Assembly (NCBI RefSeq): GCF_002806975.1
Contig: NZ_NIHD01000001.1
Span: 186,001-250,000, forward strand
Length of the DNA stretch: 64,000 nucleotides
DNA from: Marinobacter aromaticivorans
Lineage (GTDB): Bacteria; Pseudomonadota; Gammaproteobacteria; Pseudomonadales; Oleiphilaceae
Reading direction: 5' to 3'
Below, piece after piece: positions 56,799 to 64,000 of the stretch (position 1 is the first letter of the stretch; each line of letters starts with the position of its first letter). A program made the position numbers and the translations under genes. Under the pieces are notes generated by a model. That model ran no database searches, was not told the DNA's origin, and saw nothing but the letters and a program-made list of their open reading frames with translations.

Positions 56799-56832
56799 AA
56801 CGCCCGATGCATTATGCGTTGCAACGGGCGTT
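56799..56832 (-). promoter_or_regulatory. terminator-like hairpin in the rnz leader
   Basis: AACGCCCG (56799-56806) and CGGGCGTT (56825-56832) form a perfect eight-base stem with an 18-nt loop, followed on the minus strand by TTGG. It is 37 to 70 bases upstream of the rnz ATG, so it could attenuate rnz. The loop also carries GCGTT able to pair with the left arm, an alternative fold. No minus-strand gene lies directly upstream that would need termination here. Confidence 0.4.
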
Positions 56833-57046
56833 TCGAGAGTAACAGTTGTAAACCTGGTTGAGCACGTCTCCCCGTTGGCACTGGCAAAATAACAGTGTCA
56901 CAGCCGTGCCAGAATGGATTCTGTCTCACCCGCCTCTTGTCTTGGTACTTGCCAAGCGCTATGGTCAAATGGCAACCAAGAGGGTCGGGCTGTGCGCTGG
57001 CGCAGGCCGATGCCTATCTCTGTCCCCCGCTGATTGTGGTGTCATT

Positions 57047-57454
57047 ATGAGCACTCCTGAAAACTCCCTGACAAAAGAGCAAATCGCACATTTCGCGCAA
57101 CGAATCGACGAACGCAAAAAACTTTTACTTGATGAAATACGGCAGGTGCTTGCACGTTCCGGTGGCGAGCACTATGTCGATCTCATCGGCGGGGTGGGCG
57201 ATTCCGGCGATGAGGCGGCAGCTTCACTGATTCGTGATATCAATGAAGCTGAGGTTATCCGCGATATAGGGGAGGTACGTGACATCGCTGCGGCGGAGGA
57301 TCGAATCGCGGCCGGAAGTTACGGCCTGTGCACCGATTGTGCGGAGCCCATCCGGTACAAACGGCTGGATGCCTATCCGACCGCTAAACGTTGTTTTGCA
57401 TGCCAGGTGGTGCGTGAAAGAACGCTGGCGCCTTCGCCTTACACAGGCCGATAA
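57047..57454 (+). CDS. TraR/DksA-family zinc-finger protein
   Basis: Small cytoplasmic protein of 135 residues. It has an N-terminal coiled-coil-like helix (ENSLTKEQIAHFAQRIDERK region, residues 4-45) and a C4 zinc finger CTDC...CFAC near residues 103-125. This is the TraR/DksA family, whose larger members bind RNA polymerase with ppGpp. It is shorter than DksA itself and lacks the DxxDxA loop in usual form, so direct transcription control is uncertain. Start at 57047. It lies 42 bp upstream of rtcB. Confidence 0.85.
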   Translation: MSTPENSLTKEQIAHFAQRIDERKKLLLDEIRQVLARSGGEHYVDLIGGVGDSGDEAAASLIRDINEAEVIRDIGEVRDIAAAEDRIAAGSYGLCTDCAEPIRYKRLDAYPTAKRCFACQVVRERTLAPSPYTGR

Positions 57455-57496
57455 TCAACAAGAGGATAGGCCTCTTTACTGAAATATGGAGGTGGC

Positions 57497-58675
57497 ATGC
57501 ATACTAACGGAATAGCTATCATTGAAACGGAGAAGCTACCGATAAAACTGTGGCTGAAAGAGGATCAAATGGATGAAGGCGCGCTGGAACAGGCGCGAAA
57601 TCTTGCCAACCTTCCCTTTGCCTTCAAGCACATCGCTATCATGCCCGACACCCATGAGGGATACGGCATGCCCATCGGCGCCATACTGGCCACTAAAGGC
57701 GCTATTGTACCCAACGCCGTCGGTGTGGACATTGGCTGCGGAATGTGTTCCTTGCGAACCAATCTGACAGATATCGCAACAGAGGATCTGAAAGCCATCA
57801 TGGGAACCATCCGCAACACCGTTCCTGTGGGTTTCAATCACCACGAAACGCAGCAAGACGAAGCGTGGATGCCCGAGAGAAAGGGCGAGTTGCCCATCGT
57901 CAACCAAGAGTACGAAAGTGCACTGTATCAGGTTGGCACACTGGGTGGCGGCAACCACTTTATTGAAATACAGAAAGGCTCGGATGGCTATATCTGGATC
58001 ATGATCCACTCCGGCTCGCGCAACATCGGTTTCACGGTCGCCAATCATTACAACGACGTGGCAAAGCAATTGAACAAAGAAGCCAGCGACGATGTGATCG
58101 TGGCCCAGGAATTGGCCTATATTCCGGAATCGTCCGAGTATTTCGAGCTGTATAAGAATGAAATGAATTACTGCCTCGAATTTGCTCTGGCTAACAGAAA
58201 GCTGATGATGGAGAGGGTAAAGACAGCGTTCAGGGATGTTTTGCCTGACGTTGAATTTGCGGACTTCATCAATAAGCCCCATAACTTTGCCGCCGAGGAG
58301 GAGCATTTTGGCGAGACGGTCATCGTGCACCGAAAAGGCGCAACTCGAGCCCGCAAAGGAGAGTGGGGCATGATTCCAGGCTCCCAGGGCACGGGATCTT
58401 TTCTGGTAAAGGGCAAAGGTGAGGCACAGTCCTTCGAATCCTGTGCGCACGGCGCCGGCAGAATCATGAGTCGGACAAAAGCCCGTAAGACATTAGATTT
58501 GAAAGAAGAGATAAAATCCCTCGAAGATCGTGGCATATTGCACGGCATCCGCCACCGTGAAGATTTGGATGAGGCGCCGGGGTCTTATAAAGATATAGAT
58601 GAAGTGATGAGAAACCAGGTTGACCTTGTTGAAGTGCAAATCGAATTACAGCCCCTGGCCGTCATCAAAGGGTAG
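57497..58675 (+). CDS. rtcB: RtcB RNA-splicing ligase
   Basis: GTP-dependent ligase of 392 residues joining 2',3'-cyclic-phosphate and 5'-OH RNA ends. It has the metal Cys in VDIGCGMCSL (near residue 77), the HNYF-type catalytic region, GSRNIGF and GAGR in HGAGRIMSRTKAR with the guanylated His. Shorter than the archaeal enzyme, as in bacterial RtcB3-like forms. No rtcA or sigma54 regulator rtcR is adjacent. It is flanked instead by a TraR/DksA-type gene and a baeRF gene, suggesting repair of damaged tRNA or rRNA in stress. Confidence 0.95.
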   Translation: MHTNGIAIIETEKLPIKLWLKEDQMDEGALEQARNLANLPFAFKHIAIMPDTHEGYGMPIGAILATKGAIVPNAVGVDIGCGMCSLRTNLTDIATEDLKAIMGTIRNTVPVGFNHHETQQDEAWMPERKGELPIVNQEYESALYQVGTLGGGNHFIEIQKGSDGYIWIMIHSGSRNIGFTVANHYNDVAKQLNKEASDDVIVAQELAYIPESSEYFELYKNEMNYCLEFALANRKLMMERVKTAFRDVLPDVEFADFINKPHNFAAEEEHFGETVIVHRKGATRARKGEWGMIPGSQGTGSFLVKGKGEAQSFESCAHGAGRIMSRTKARKTLDLKEEIKSLEDRGILHGIRHREDLDEAPGSYKDIDEVMRNQVDLVEVQIELQPLAVIKG

Positions 58676-59000
58676 CCCTGCCCCCTCTCCCCCCAAAGAA
58701 AGGGCAGGGGGCATGATCATCAGGTCTTTTTGCAATGATGTCTGAGCCGTCATGGTTAATACCGACGCGCTCTTCGGCGATATATGCTATATTAATACAG
58801 TTTTCAGTCATTAGTAAGTCGTTGAAAAAGATAGGAAATCACGATGTGACGAGCATGTCGGGCCGGGCTCAGGCTATCAAGGTAACGCCTGGTGCTTTAT
58901 CTGGAATCCGATGGGCCAAGCTACTCCACAGGCTCTGAATCTGTTGTTGATGGCGGGCTAACCTGCCCGGTCAGCATTATAAACTTGCAGGAGGCTATTT
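58676..59000. other. non-coding gap between rtcB and the baeRF gene
   Basis: About 325 bases. It opens with a C-rich hairpin, TGCCCCCT (58679-58688 region) with AGGGGGCA (58706-58713 region), related in composition to the REPIN units and a possible terminator of rtcB. An extended -10-like box TGCTATATT occurs at 58785-58793. The sequence before the baeRF start ends with TGCAGGAGGCTATTT, an excellent ribosome-binding site. I see no gene in it. Confidence 0.55.
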
Positions 59001-60119
59001 ATGTACTATGTAGACATGCCAAGCGCCAGGGAAATTGGCGATCTCAACCTGGTTCGCTCTGATGCGGCCGTTTCTATTTACCTGCCGACCACACCGCTTA
59101 GCCGTGAAGTTGAAGCCAGCCGGATCAATCTCGGAAATCTGGTTAAAAAGGCCGTGAGCCAGCTTGAAGCCTCGGGCTTCGATAAGCGCCGTATTGTGTT
59201 ATTGCAGGAACAGTTTGATGACCTGCTGGCGGATGACGAGTTCTGGAGCCACCAGGCCAACAGCCTGGCAATACTGGCTACGCCTGAATCCTTGCGCACT
59301 TACCGCATGGCGAACAAGCTGGGCGAGATTGTTGAGGTGTCAGACCGGTTTCACCTCAAGCCACTGCTGCGCGCCATTACTTTCCCCCATGTTGCGCACA
59401 TTCTGGCCCTCTCAGAGAACGCGGTGAGGCTCATCGAAGTGTCCGCAGACATGCCCGCCAGGGAAGTCAGCGTACCGGATATGCCGTCAGACCTCACGGA
59501 CGTGGTCGGTAAGGCAACCATTAAGGACTATACAGGTACCGGTCACCGGCAGGGTGTGCAGGGGCATAACTCCTATCTGGCACGCTATGTGCGCAAGATA
59601 AACGCGGTACTGCGCCCGGTACTCATGCGCTCGGACCGCCCGCTCATATTGGCGACGGCCAAGCCTCTGGAGGCGCTGTTCCGCTCGCTGAGTTCAATTC
59701 CGGCGTTGCCCGACACGATTGCCGGTAACCCGGAACATTTGACCGATGCCGAACTGGCAAGCGCTGCAAGGCCCGTTCTCGATGCCCATTACGCAGAGCA
59801 GATCAAAGACTTTCACCGGTTGTTCGAAGACCGGACCGGCCAGAACCGGACGACAACGGATATTTCTGATGCAGCGCGACTGGCTACCTTCGGCGGCATC
59901 GATCAACTGCTGATTGATATCGACAGTGTTGTTGATGGTTTTGTAGACGACGAAAGCGGAGAAGTCAGGTTCGGTTCCGAGCCAGACGCCGCCAATTACG
60001 GCATTGTTGATGAAATTGCAGGCCGGGCGCTTCGCACCGGTGCCAGAGTGATGGCGGTTCGCAAGGAGGACATACCCGGGCATCATGACCTGGCTGCAAT
60101 CTCGCGCTACCCGATCTGA
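59001..60119 (+). CDS. baeRF-family release-factor-like protein
   Basis: Cytoplasmic protein of 372 residues of the bacterial archaeo-eukaryotic release-factor (baeRF) group. The N-terminal half (DLNLVRSDAAVSIYLPTTPL) is followed by the middle domain VAHILALSENAVRLIEV, as in eRF1 domains, then a C-terminal domain with ARLATFGGIDQLLIDID. These proteins lack the NIKS motif and are predicted to act in ribosome rescue or rRNA-linked stress. No experiment defines the role. Adjacent RtcB fits RNA repair. Confidence 0.8.
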   Translation: MYYVDMPSAREIGDLNLVRSDAAVSIYLPTTPLSREVEASRINLGNLVKKAVSQLEASGFDKRRIVLLQEQFDDLLADDEFWSHQANSLAILATPESLRTYRMANKLGEIVEVSDRFHLKPLLRAITFPHVAHILALSENAVRLIEVSADMPAREVSVPDMPSDLTDVVGKATIKDYTGTGHRQGVQGHNSYLARYVRKINAVLRPVLMRSDRPLILATAKPLEALFRSLSSIPALPDTIAGNPEHLTDAELASAARPVLDAHYAEQIKDFHRLFEDRTGQNRTTTDISDAARLATFGGIDQLLIDIDSVVDGFVDDESGEVRFGSEPDAANYGIVDEIAGRALRTGARVMAVRKEDIPGHHDLAAISRYPI

Positions 60120-60150
60120 TGTCTCTGACTCCACGGGCCGTTGCGGATTT

Positions 60151-61326
60151 ATGAAGCCAGGCAGTTCTGCAACGGCGGCGCCTGATCCGGGCAAGGCTTA
60201 CCAGCAGGCACTGGCTTCCGGCTTTCAGGATGACCCTGCCCAACAGCGGGCGGTCGTTTGCCTGCAGCGATGCTATGAGCAGTTGCAGGCGGGTGAGCCG
60301 GACATCCAGGGAGTGTATCTTTGGGGAGCAGTCGGGCGTGGAAAAACCTGGTTGATGGATTTTTTCTACCGGGCTTTAACCGTGCCTGCGCGGAGGCAGC
60401 ACTTCCATCATTTCATGCGCTGGGTTCACCAGCGCCTGTTTCAGTTAACCGGGCAGGAAAATCCGCTGGCCCTGCTTGCCCAGGAGCTGGCGGATGAAGC
60501 TCGGGTACTGTGCTTCGACGAACTGTTTGTCAGTGATATCGGCGATGCGGTGCTGTTAGGTGGACTGTTTCAGCAGCTTTTCGCCAAGGGTCTGGTGCTG
60601 GTTGCGACATCCAATCAGCCACCCGATGACTTGTACAAAGATGGCTTTAATCGTGAACGTCTGCTGCCGGCCATTGCTGCGCTGAACCGGCACATGCAGG
60701 TGCTGGAGGTTGATGGTGGCCAGGACCACCGGCTTCACCCGGGGGAGCGCCGGCAGCGTTACTGGGTTAACCAACCGCAGGCTCTGGAAACCGCATTTAA
60801 CGAATTGCTAAGGGATAGTGAGCGGGTACATGGCGAACCATTTGTGCTTGGCCACTGTGAAATCCCTGTAGTCAGACGCAGCCAGCGCCTGTTGTGGTGC
60901 CGTTATAATGCCCTGTGCGAACAGAAACTTGCGGCGCCTGATTTCATCGAGTTGTGTGACCGCTTTTCCCATATTTTTTTAAGCAACGTACCCCGGCTTA
61001 CGGGCGGTGTGCAGCAGGCTGCTATTGCCCGCGGTACTGAGGATGGTGCGACTCAGGTAGCGGCGGGCGACCGCAAGTTACCGGCATTAACCGGTATGGA
61101 TGATGGCGTGCGCCGGTTTATTGCCCTGGTGGATGAGTGTTACGACCGCGGCGTTCCTCTGTACCTGGATGCTGAGGTGCCCATGAATGAGCTCTACCCC
61201 AGGGGTGCGCTTGCCTTTCCATTCCGCCGCACAATAAGCCGTCTGCAGGAGATGCAGTTACAACGTTTTGGCGGTGGAACCTGGTCGCGGCGCCAGGTTC
61301 GCCGCGAAGTGCCCGGTGCCGGCTAA
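60151..61326 (+). CDS. zapE: ZapE / AFG1-family ATPase
   Basis: P-loop ATPase of 391 residues of the AFG1/ZapE family, which in E. coli binds FtsZ and is needed for division at low oxygen. It has Walker A LWGAVGRGKTW (near residue 60), Walker B VLCFDELFVSD and sensor VATSNQPPDDLY. Start at 60151 preferred over an ATG inside the upstream gene. Its 3' end overlaps the convergent phaC by four bases. Confidence 0.9.
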   Translation: MKPGSSATAAPDPGKAYQQALASGFQDDPAQQRAVVCLQRCYEQLQAGEPDIQGVYLWGAVGRGKTWLMDFFYRALTVPARRQHFHHFMRWVHQRLFQLTGQENPLALLAQELADEARVLCFDELFVSDIGDAVLLGGLFQQLFAKGLVLVATSNQPPDDLYKDGFNRERLLPAIAALNRHMQVLEVDGGQDHRLHPGERRQRYWVNQPQALETAFNELLRDSERVHGEPFVLGHCEIPVVRRSQRLLWCRYNALCEQKLAAPDFIELCDRFSHIFLSNVPRLTGGVQQAAIARGTEDGATQVAAGDRKLPALTGMDDGVRRFIALVDECYDRGVPLYLDAEVPMNELYPRGALAFPFRRTISRLQEMQLQRFGGGTWSRRQVRREVPGAG

Positions 61327-63116
61327 CCCCGCACATAGGCTCCCGGCGCCGGCTCAATCACCGGCAGTTTTCCTTCTTCGGCACTTCGTGCCGGCACCTC
61401 ACCACCGCCAAACTGCTCGGCCCAGGCAACCCAGTCGGGCCACCAGGAACCTTCGAACTCCTGAGCGCCCTGCAGCCAGGCACCCGGGTCCGGAGCATTC
61501 TCTTCATTGACCCGATAGCCGTACTTTTTCCGGTCCGGCGGATTGATGATTCCGGCGATATGACCGGAACCACCCAGCACGAAGCGAACCGGGCCACCCA
61601 GGTAGCGTGAACCCCGGTAACAGGATGTCCATGGGGCAATGTGGTCCTCGATGGCAGAAGCAAAGTAACTGGGCGTTGTGACCCTGCCCAGATCAATCGG
61701 GGTGCCCGCCAGTTCAATACCGCCTGGTTCTCCCAGCCGGTTGTGCAGGTACATGTTACGCAGGTAGAAGCTGTGCATGGTTGCCGGCATTCGCGTGGCG
61801 TCAGCGTTCCAGTACAGCAAGTCGAACGGGGCAGTGTCCTTGCCCAGCAGATAATTGTTGACGAAGAACGACCAGATCAGACCATTGGCCCGCAGCATGT
61901 TGAAGGCGATTGCCATCGAGGAACCTTCAAGATAGCCCTGCTTGTCCATGGCTTTCTCGAGCTTGCTGATGGCATCCTCATCAATGAACACCTCCAGGTC
62001 GCCCACATCCGCGAAATCCAGCATGCTGTTCAGGAAAGTCGCACTCTTCACGCGGTCGTCTCCACGGGCCGCCAGCCAGGCCAGGGTGCAGCCGAGCAGG
62101 GTGCCGCCGATGCAGTAACCAACGGTGTTGAGCTCACGCTCACCGGTGGTTTTCTCAATGGCATCCATAGCGGCGATGGGGCCTTCGAGCATGTAATTTT
62201 CAAAACTCTTGTGCGCCAGTTCCGGCCCCGGATTAACCCAGGAAATCACAAATACCGTGTGGCCGTGTTCTACCCAATAGCGGATGAATGACTTTTTCTC
62301 GCCAAGATCGAGGATGTAGTACTTGTTGATCCAGGGCGGAACCACCAGCAGTGGCCGACGGTGTACGGTTTTGGTAGTTGGCCGGTACTGAATGAGTTGC
62401 ATCAGCTCGTTCTGGTAAATCACATCCCCGGGAGTGTTGGCCAGGTTCTCACCAACGGCAAACGCGTCCGGGTCGGACATGCGAAAAGGCAGTGGACCAC
62501 TGCCCTCATCCAGATCCCGTAACAGGTTGGCCAGGCCACGTATCAGGTTTGCGCCCCGCGTTTGGATCGTTGTGCGCAGCACCTCGGGATTGCTCAGGAT
62601 AAAGTTGCTTGGAGCCAGGGCGTCCGTCATCTGGCTGGTAAAAAAGCGAAGCTTGCGTCTTGAGTGCGGGTCCAGGCCGCGCACATCGTCGATGGTGTCC
62701 ATAATCCAGCGGTTGGACAGCAGATAAGCCTGCTTGATGACATTGAAGGCCAGTGCCTCGCTCCATGCAGGGTCGCGAAAACGCCCGTCACCCGGCTCTG
62801 GTTCGGCCACATCCAGTGGTTTCTTGCCCAGGCTGGTTGACAGCAATCCTGACCAGAAGCGGGTGCTGTCCCTGAGCAGGCGCATCTGCGCGAGAATTAC
62901 CGTGTCTGGCTGCGTTGCAAGCTTGCCGGTGAATGACACAAAGGGTTTGGCCATGCTCTTGATGCTGACGGGATTGGGTTCGCCGCCACTCAACACTCGC
63001 ATGATTGAGCGTTTCAGCAGGTTGCTGCCATGTACGCCTGCGCGCACCAGCGACCGGGGTACAACATCGGGCTCGAATTCCGGGGAAGAGGTCTGTTTAA
63101 CCGGTTTCTCAGACAT
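61323..63116 (-). CDS. phaC: class I poly(3-hydroxyalkanoate) synthase
   Basis: Polymerises 3-hydroxyacyl-CoA into PHA granules. The 597-residue protein has the lipase-like box GYCIGGTLLG with catalytic Cys (near residue 320), Asp in EDHIAPW and His in GGSGHIAGIINPP, the full triad. The length and GYCIGG form are class I. I place the start at 63116 (MSEKPVKQ) with GGAG upstream, not at an upstream GTG. It follows the reductase gene on the same strand at 111 bp, together a PHB pathway. Confidence 0.95.
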   Translation of the reverse strand: MSEKPVKQTSSPEFEPDVVPRSLVRAGVHGSNLLKRSIMRVLSGGEPNPVSIKSMAKPFVSFTGKLATQPDTVILAQMRLLRDSTRFWSGLLSTSLGKKPLDVAEPEPGDGRFRDPAWSEALAFNVIKQAYLLSNRWIMDTIDDVRGLDPHSRRKLRFFTSQMTDALAPSNFILSNPEVLRTTIQTRGANLIRGLANLLRDLDEGSGPLPFRMSDPDAFAVGENLANTPGDVIYQNELMQLIQYRPTTKTVHRRPLLVVPPWINKYYILDLGEKKSFIRYWVEHGHTVFVISWVNPGPELAHKSFENYMLEGPIAAMDAIEKTTGERELNTVGYCIGGTLLGCTLAWLAARGDDRVKSATFLNSMLDFADVGDLEVFIDEDAISKLEKAMDKQGYLEGSSMAIAFNMLRANGLIWSFFVNNYLLGKDTAPFDLLYWNADATRMPATMHSFYLRNMYLHNRLGEPGGIELAGTPIDLGRVTTPSYFASAIEDHIAPWTSCYRGSRYLGGPVRFVLGGSGHIAGIINPPDRKKYGYRVNEENAPDPGAWLQGAQEFEGSWWPDWVAWAEQFGGGEVPARSAEEGKLPVIEPAPGAYVRG

Positions 63117-63227
63117 TGGCACAGTCTCCACTCCGCGGCCAGAGTGGCCGCGGATCGGTTAGAAACAGCGACGAACGCAGGTGTTCGATGCGTTGACCGC
63201 GACGAAGTATGGCTATATGAAGTAAGA

Positions 63228-63971
63228 CTACATATAGACGCCGCCATTAACGTTAATCTGCTGTCCGGTGATGTAGTCTCCTTCTGCTGCCAGAAATGCC
63301 ACGGCCCGGGCGATTTCCTCGGGTTGCCCGAAGCGACCCATGGGTACCCGGGCAACGATCTTTTCGCGAATGTTTTCGGGCACCTGGGCAAGCATTTCGG
63401 TTTCGGTAAAGCCGGGTGCAATCGCGTTGACGGTAATATTGTGCTTGGCAACTTCCAGTGCCATGGTTTTGGTGAATGCGATAATGCCGCCCTTGCTGGC
63501 CGCGTAGTTAGCCTGCCCGAAGTTTCCTGCCTGGCCGACAAACGAGGTGATATTGATAATGCGACCGTACTTCTGATCCATCATGATGTTCAGCACTTCA
63601 GAGCAGGTTGCGTATACACTGCCCAGGTTGGTATCCAGAACGTCGTTCCAGTCATCGTCGGTGAGTTTCCTCATGGACTTGTCCCGGGTGATACCGGCGT
63701 TGTTCACCAGGATATCAATGCGCCCCCATTTGTTGTGAACATCCTTGATCATGCCCCGCGCCTCGGGCATTTTGGAAAGATCCGCCTTGATGGACAAGGC
63801 CCCTACGCCGATCTTCGCCAGTTCCTTGATAACTTCATCTGCATCGGCCTGACGTGAGCGGTAATTGATGGCGACATCTGCACCGCGCTGGGCAAGCTGC
63901 AGTGCGATATGGCGACCAATGCCACGGGATCCGCCAGTAACGATGGCTACCTTGCCTTTAAGATCTTGCAT
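63228..63971 (-). CDS. phaB: acetoacetyl-CoA reductase PhaB (FabG-like)
   Basis: NADPH-dependent short-chain reductase of 247 residues making (R)-3-hydroxybutyryl-CoA for PHB. It has the glycine motif TGGSRGIGRHIA (residues 12-23), NNAGIT, and the catalytic Ser/Tyr/Lys in ITSFVGQAGNFGQANYAASK. It is closer to PhaB than to FabG by its context upstream of phaC, but a fatty-acid FabG role cannot be excluded. The end of the window cuts off its promoter. Confidence 0.88.
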   Translation of the reverse strand: MQDLKGKVAIVTGGSRGIGRHIALQLAQRGADVAINYRSRQADADEVIKELAKIGVGALSIKADLSKMPEARGMIKDVHNKWGRIDILVNNAGITRDKSMRKLTDDDWNDVLDTNLGSVYATCSEVLNIMMDQKYGRIINITSFVGQAGNFGQANYAASKGGIIAFTKTMALEVAKHNITVNAIAPGFTETEMLAQVPENIREKIVARVPMGRFGQPEEIARAVAFLAAEGDYITGQQINVNGGVYM

Positions 63972-64000
63972 GTCACTCTCCTTGATATGATGGTACTTCG

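Overview
The window looks like chromosome of a marine gammaproteobacterium of the Marinobacter type. The basis is gene content and protein resemblance as I recognise them, not a search. It carries a wax-ester synthase/acyltransferase very like the Marinobacter WS2 enzymes, a PHA synthase with an acetoacetyl-CoA reductase, a nos (N2O reduction) cluster, the gammaproteobacterial tkt-epd-pgk-fba order, and the prkA-yeaH-spoVR stress operon. No rRNA, tRNA or CRISPR array was found. Most of the window is ordinary core genome.

Layout. 1-4.1 kb: 3' end of nosZ, then nosD-nosF-nosY-nosL. 4.2-6.2 kb: moaA, a YbaN-type membrane protein and the NO-sensing repressor nsrR. 6.2-7.7 kb: wax-ester synthase. 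8.0-9.1 kb: lrgAB. 9.2-12.2 kb: two PepSY-like proteins and a two-component system. 12.2-17.0 kb: spoVR, yeaH and prkA on the minus strand. 17.4-18.2 kb: a maltose-binding-protein gene cut short at its 3' end. 18.3-26.3 kb: tpm, a 2-hydroxyacid dehydrogenase, an outer-membrane lipoprotein trio including LpoB, YihY, an HDOD protein and a DUF445 protein. 26.6-28.7 kb: rsmE and bioA. 28.9-29.6 kb: a small scar island with a PAAR-derived chimaeric gene and a frameshifted VapC remnant. 29.7-32.0 kb: a GlnHPQ-type amino-acid ABC transporter. 32.3-37.2 kb: the S-adenosylmethionine cycle (metK, ahcY, metF) with an ArsR-methyltransferase regulator and two matching operators. 37.4-43.1 kb: tkt-epd-pgk-fba. 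43.4-47.9 kb: a periplasmic binding protein, an acyl-CoA synthetase, a phosphoesterase, a TehB-like methyltransferase and a small barrel protein. 48-57 kb: kup, a ferric-reductase-like flavocytochrome with an overlapping 35-residue membrane peptide, housekeeping and transport genes, and RNase Z. 57-60 kb: a TraR/DksA zinc finger, RtcB RNA ligase and a release-factor-like (baeRF) protein. 60-64 kb: zapE, phaC and phaB.

The most unusual signal is not a protein. Four intergenic elements (371-454, 26342-26452, 34635-34740, 41840-41937) share one architecture. Each has a perfect 22-29 bp inverted repeat whose outer sequence differs completely between copies. The arms enclose a conserved core of about 28 nt that can fold into a small hairpin, usually followed by a second small hairpin. 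Every copy sits between two genes read in the same direction (nosZ|nosD, rsmE|DUF445, metK|ahcY, pgk|fba), and the core occurs in both orientations. Conserved core, non-conserved but always self-complementary arms, and base-pair covariation in the core hairpin suggest a structured nucleic acid or a hairpin-copying mobile element. I do not recognise it as any named family. Two REPIN-like pairs of C/T-rich hairpins (32113-32297 and 40454-40588) form a separate repeat family.

A second coherent system is the SAM-cycle regulon. Near-identical palindromes lie upstream of metK (36092-36115) and immediately upstream of the ArsR-methyltransferase gene (37202-37221), predicting autoregulation and control of the metK-ahcY-metF block.
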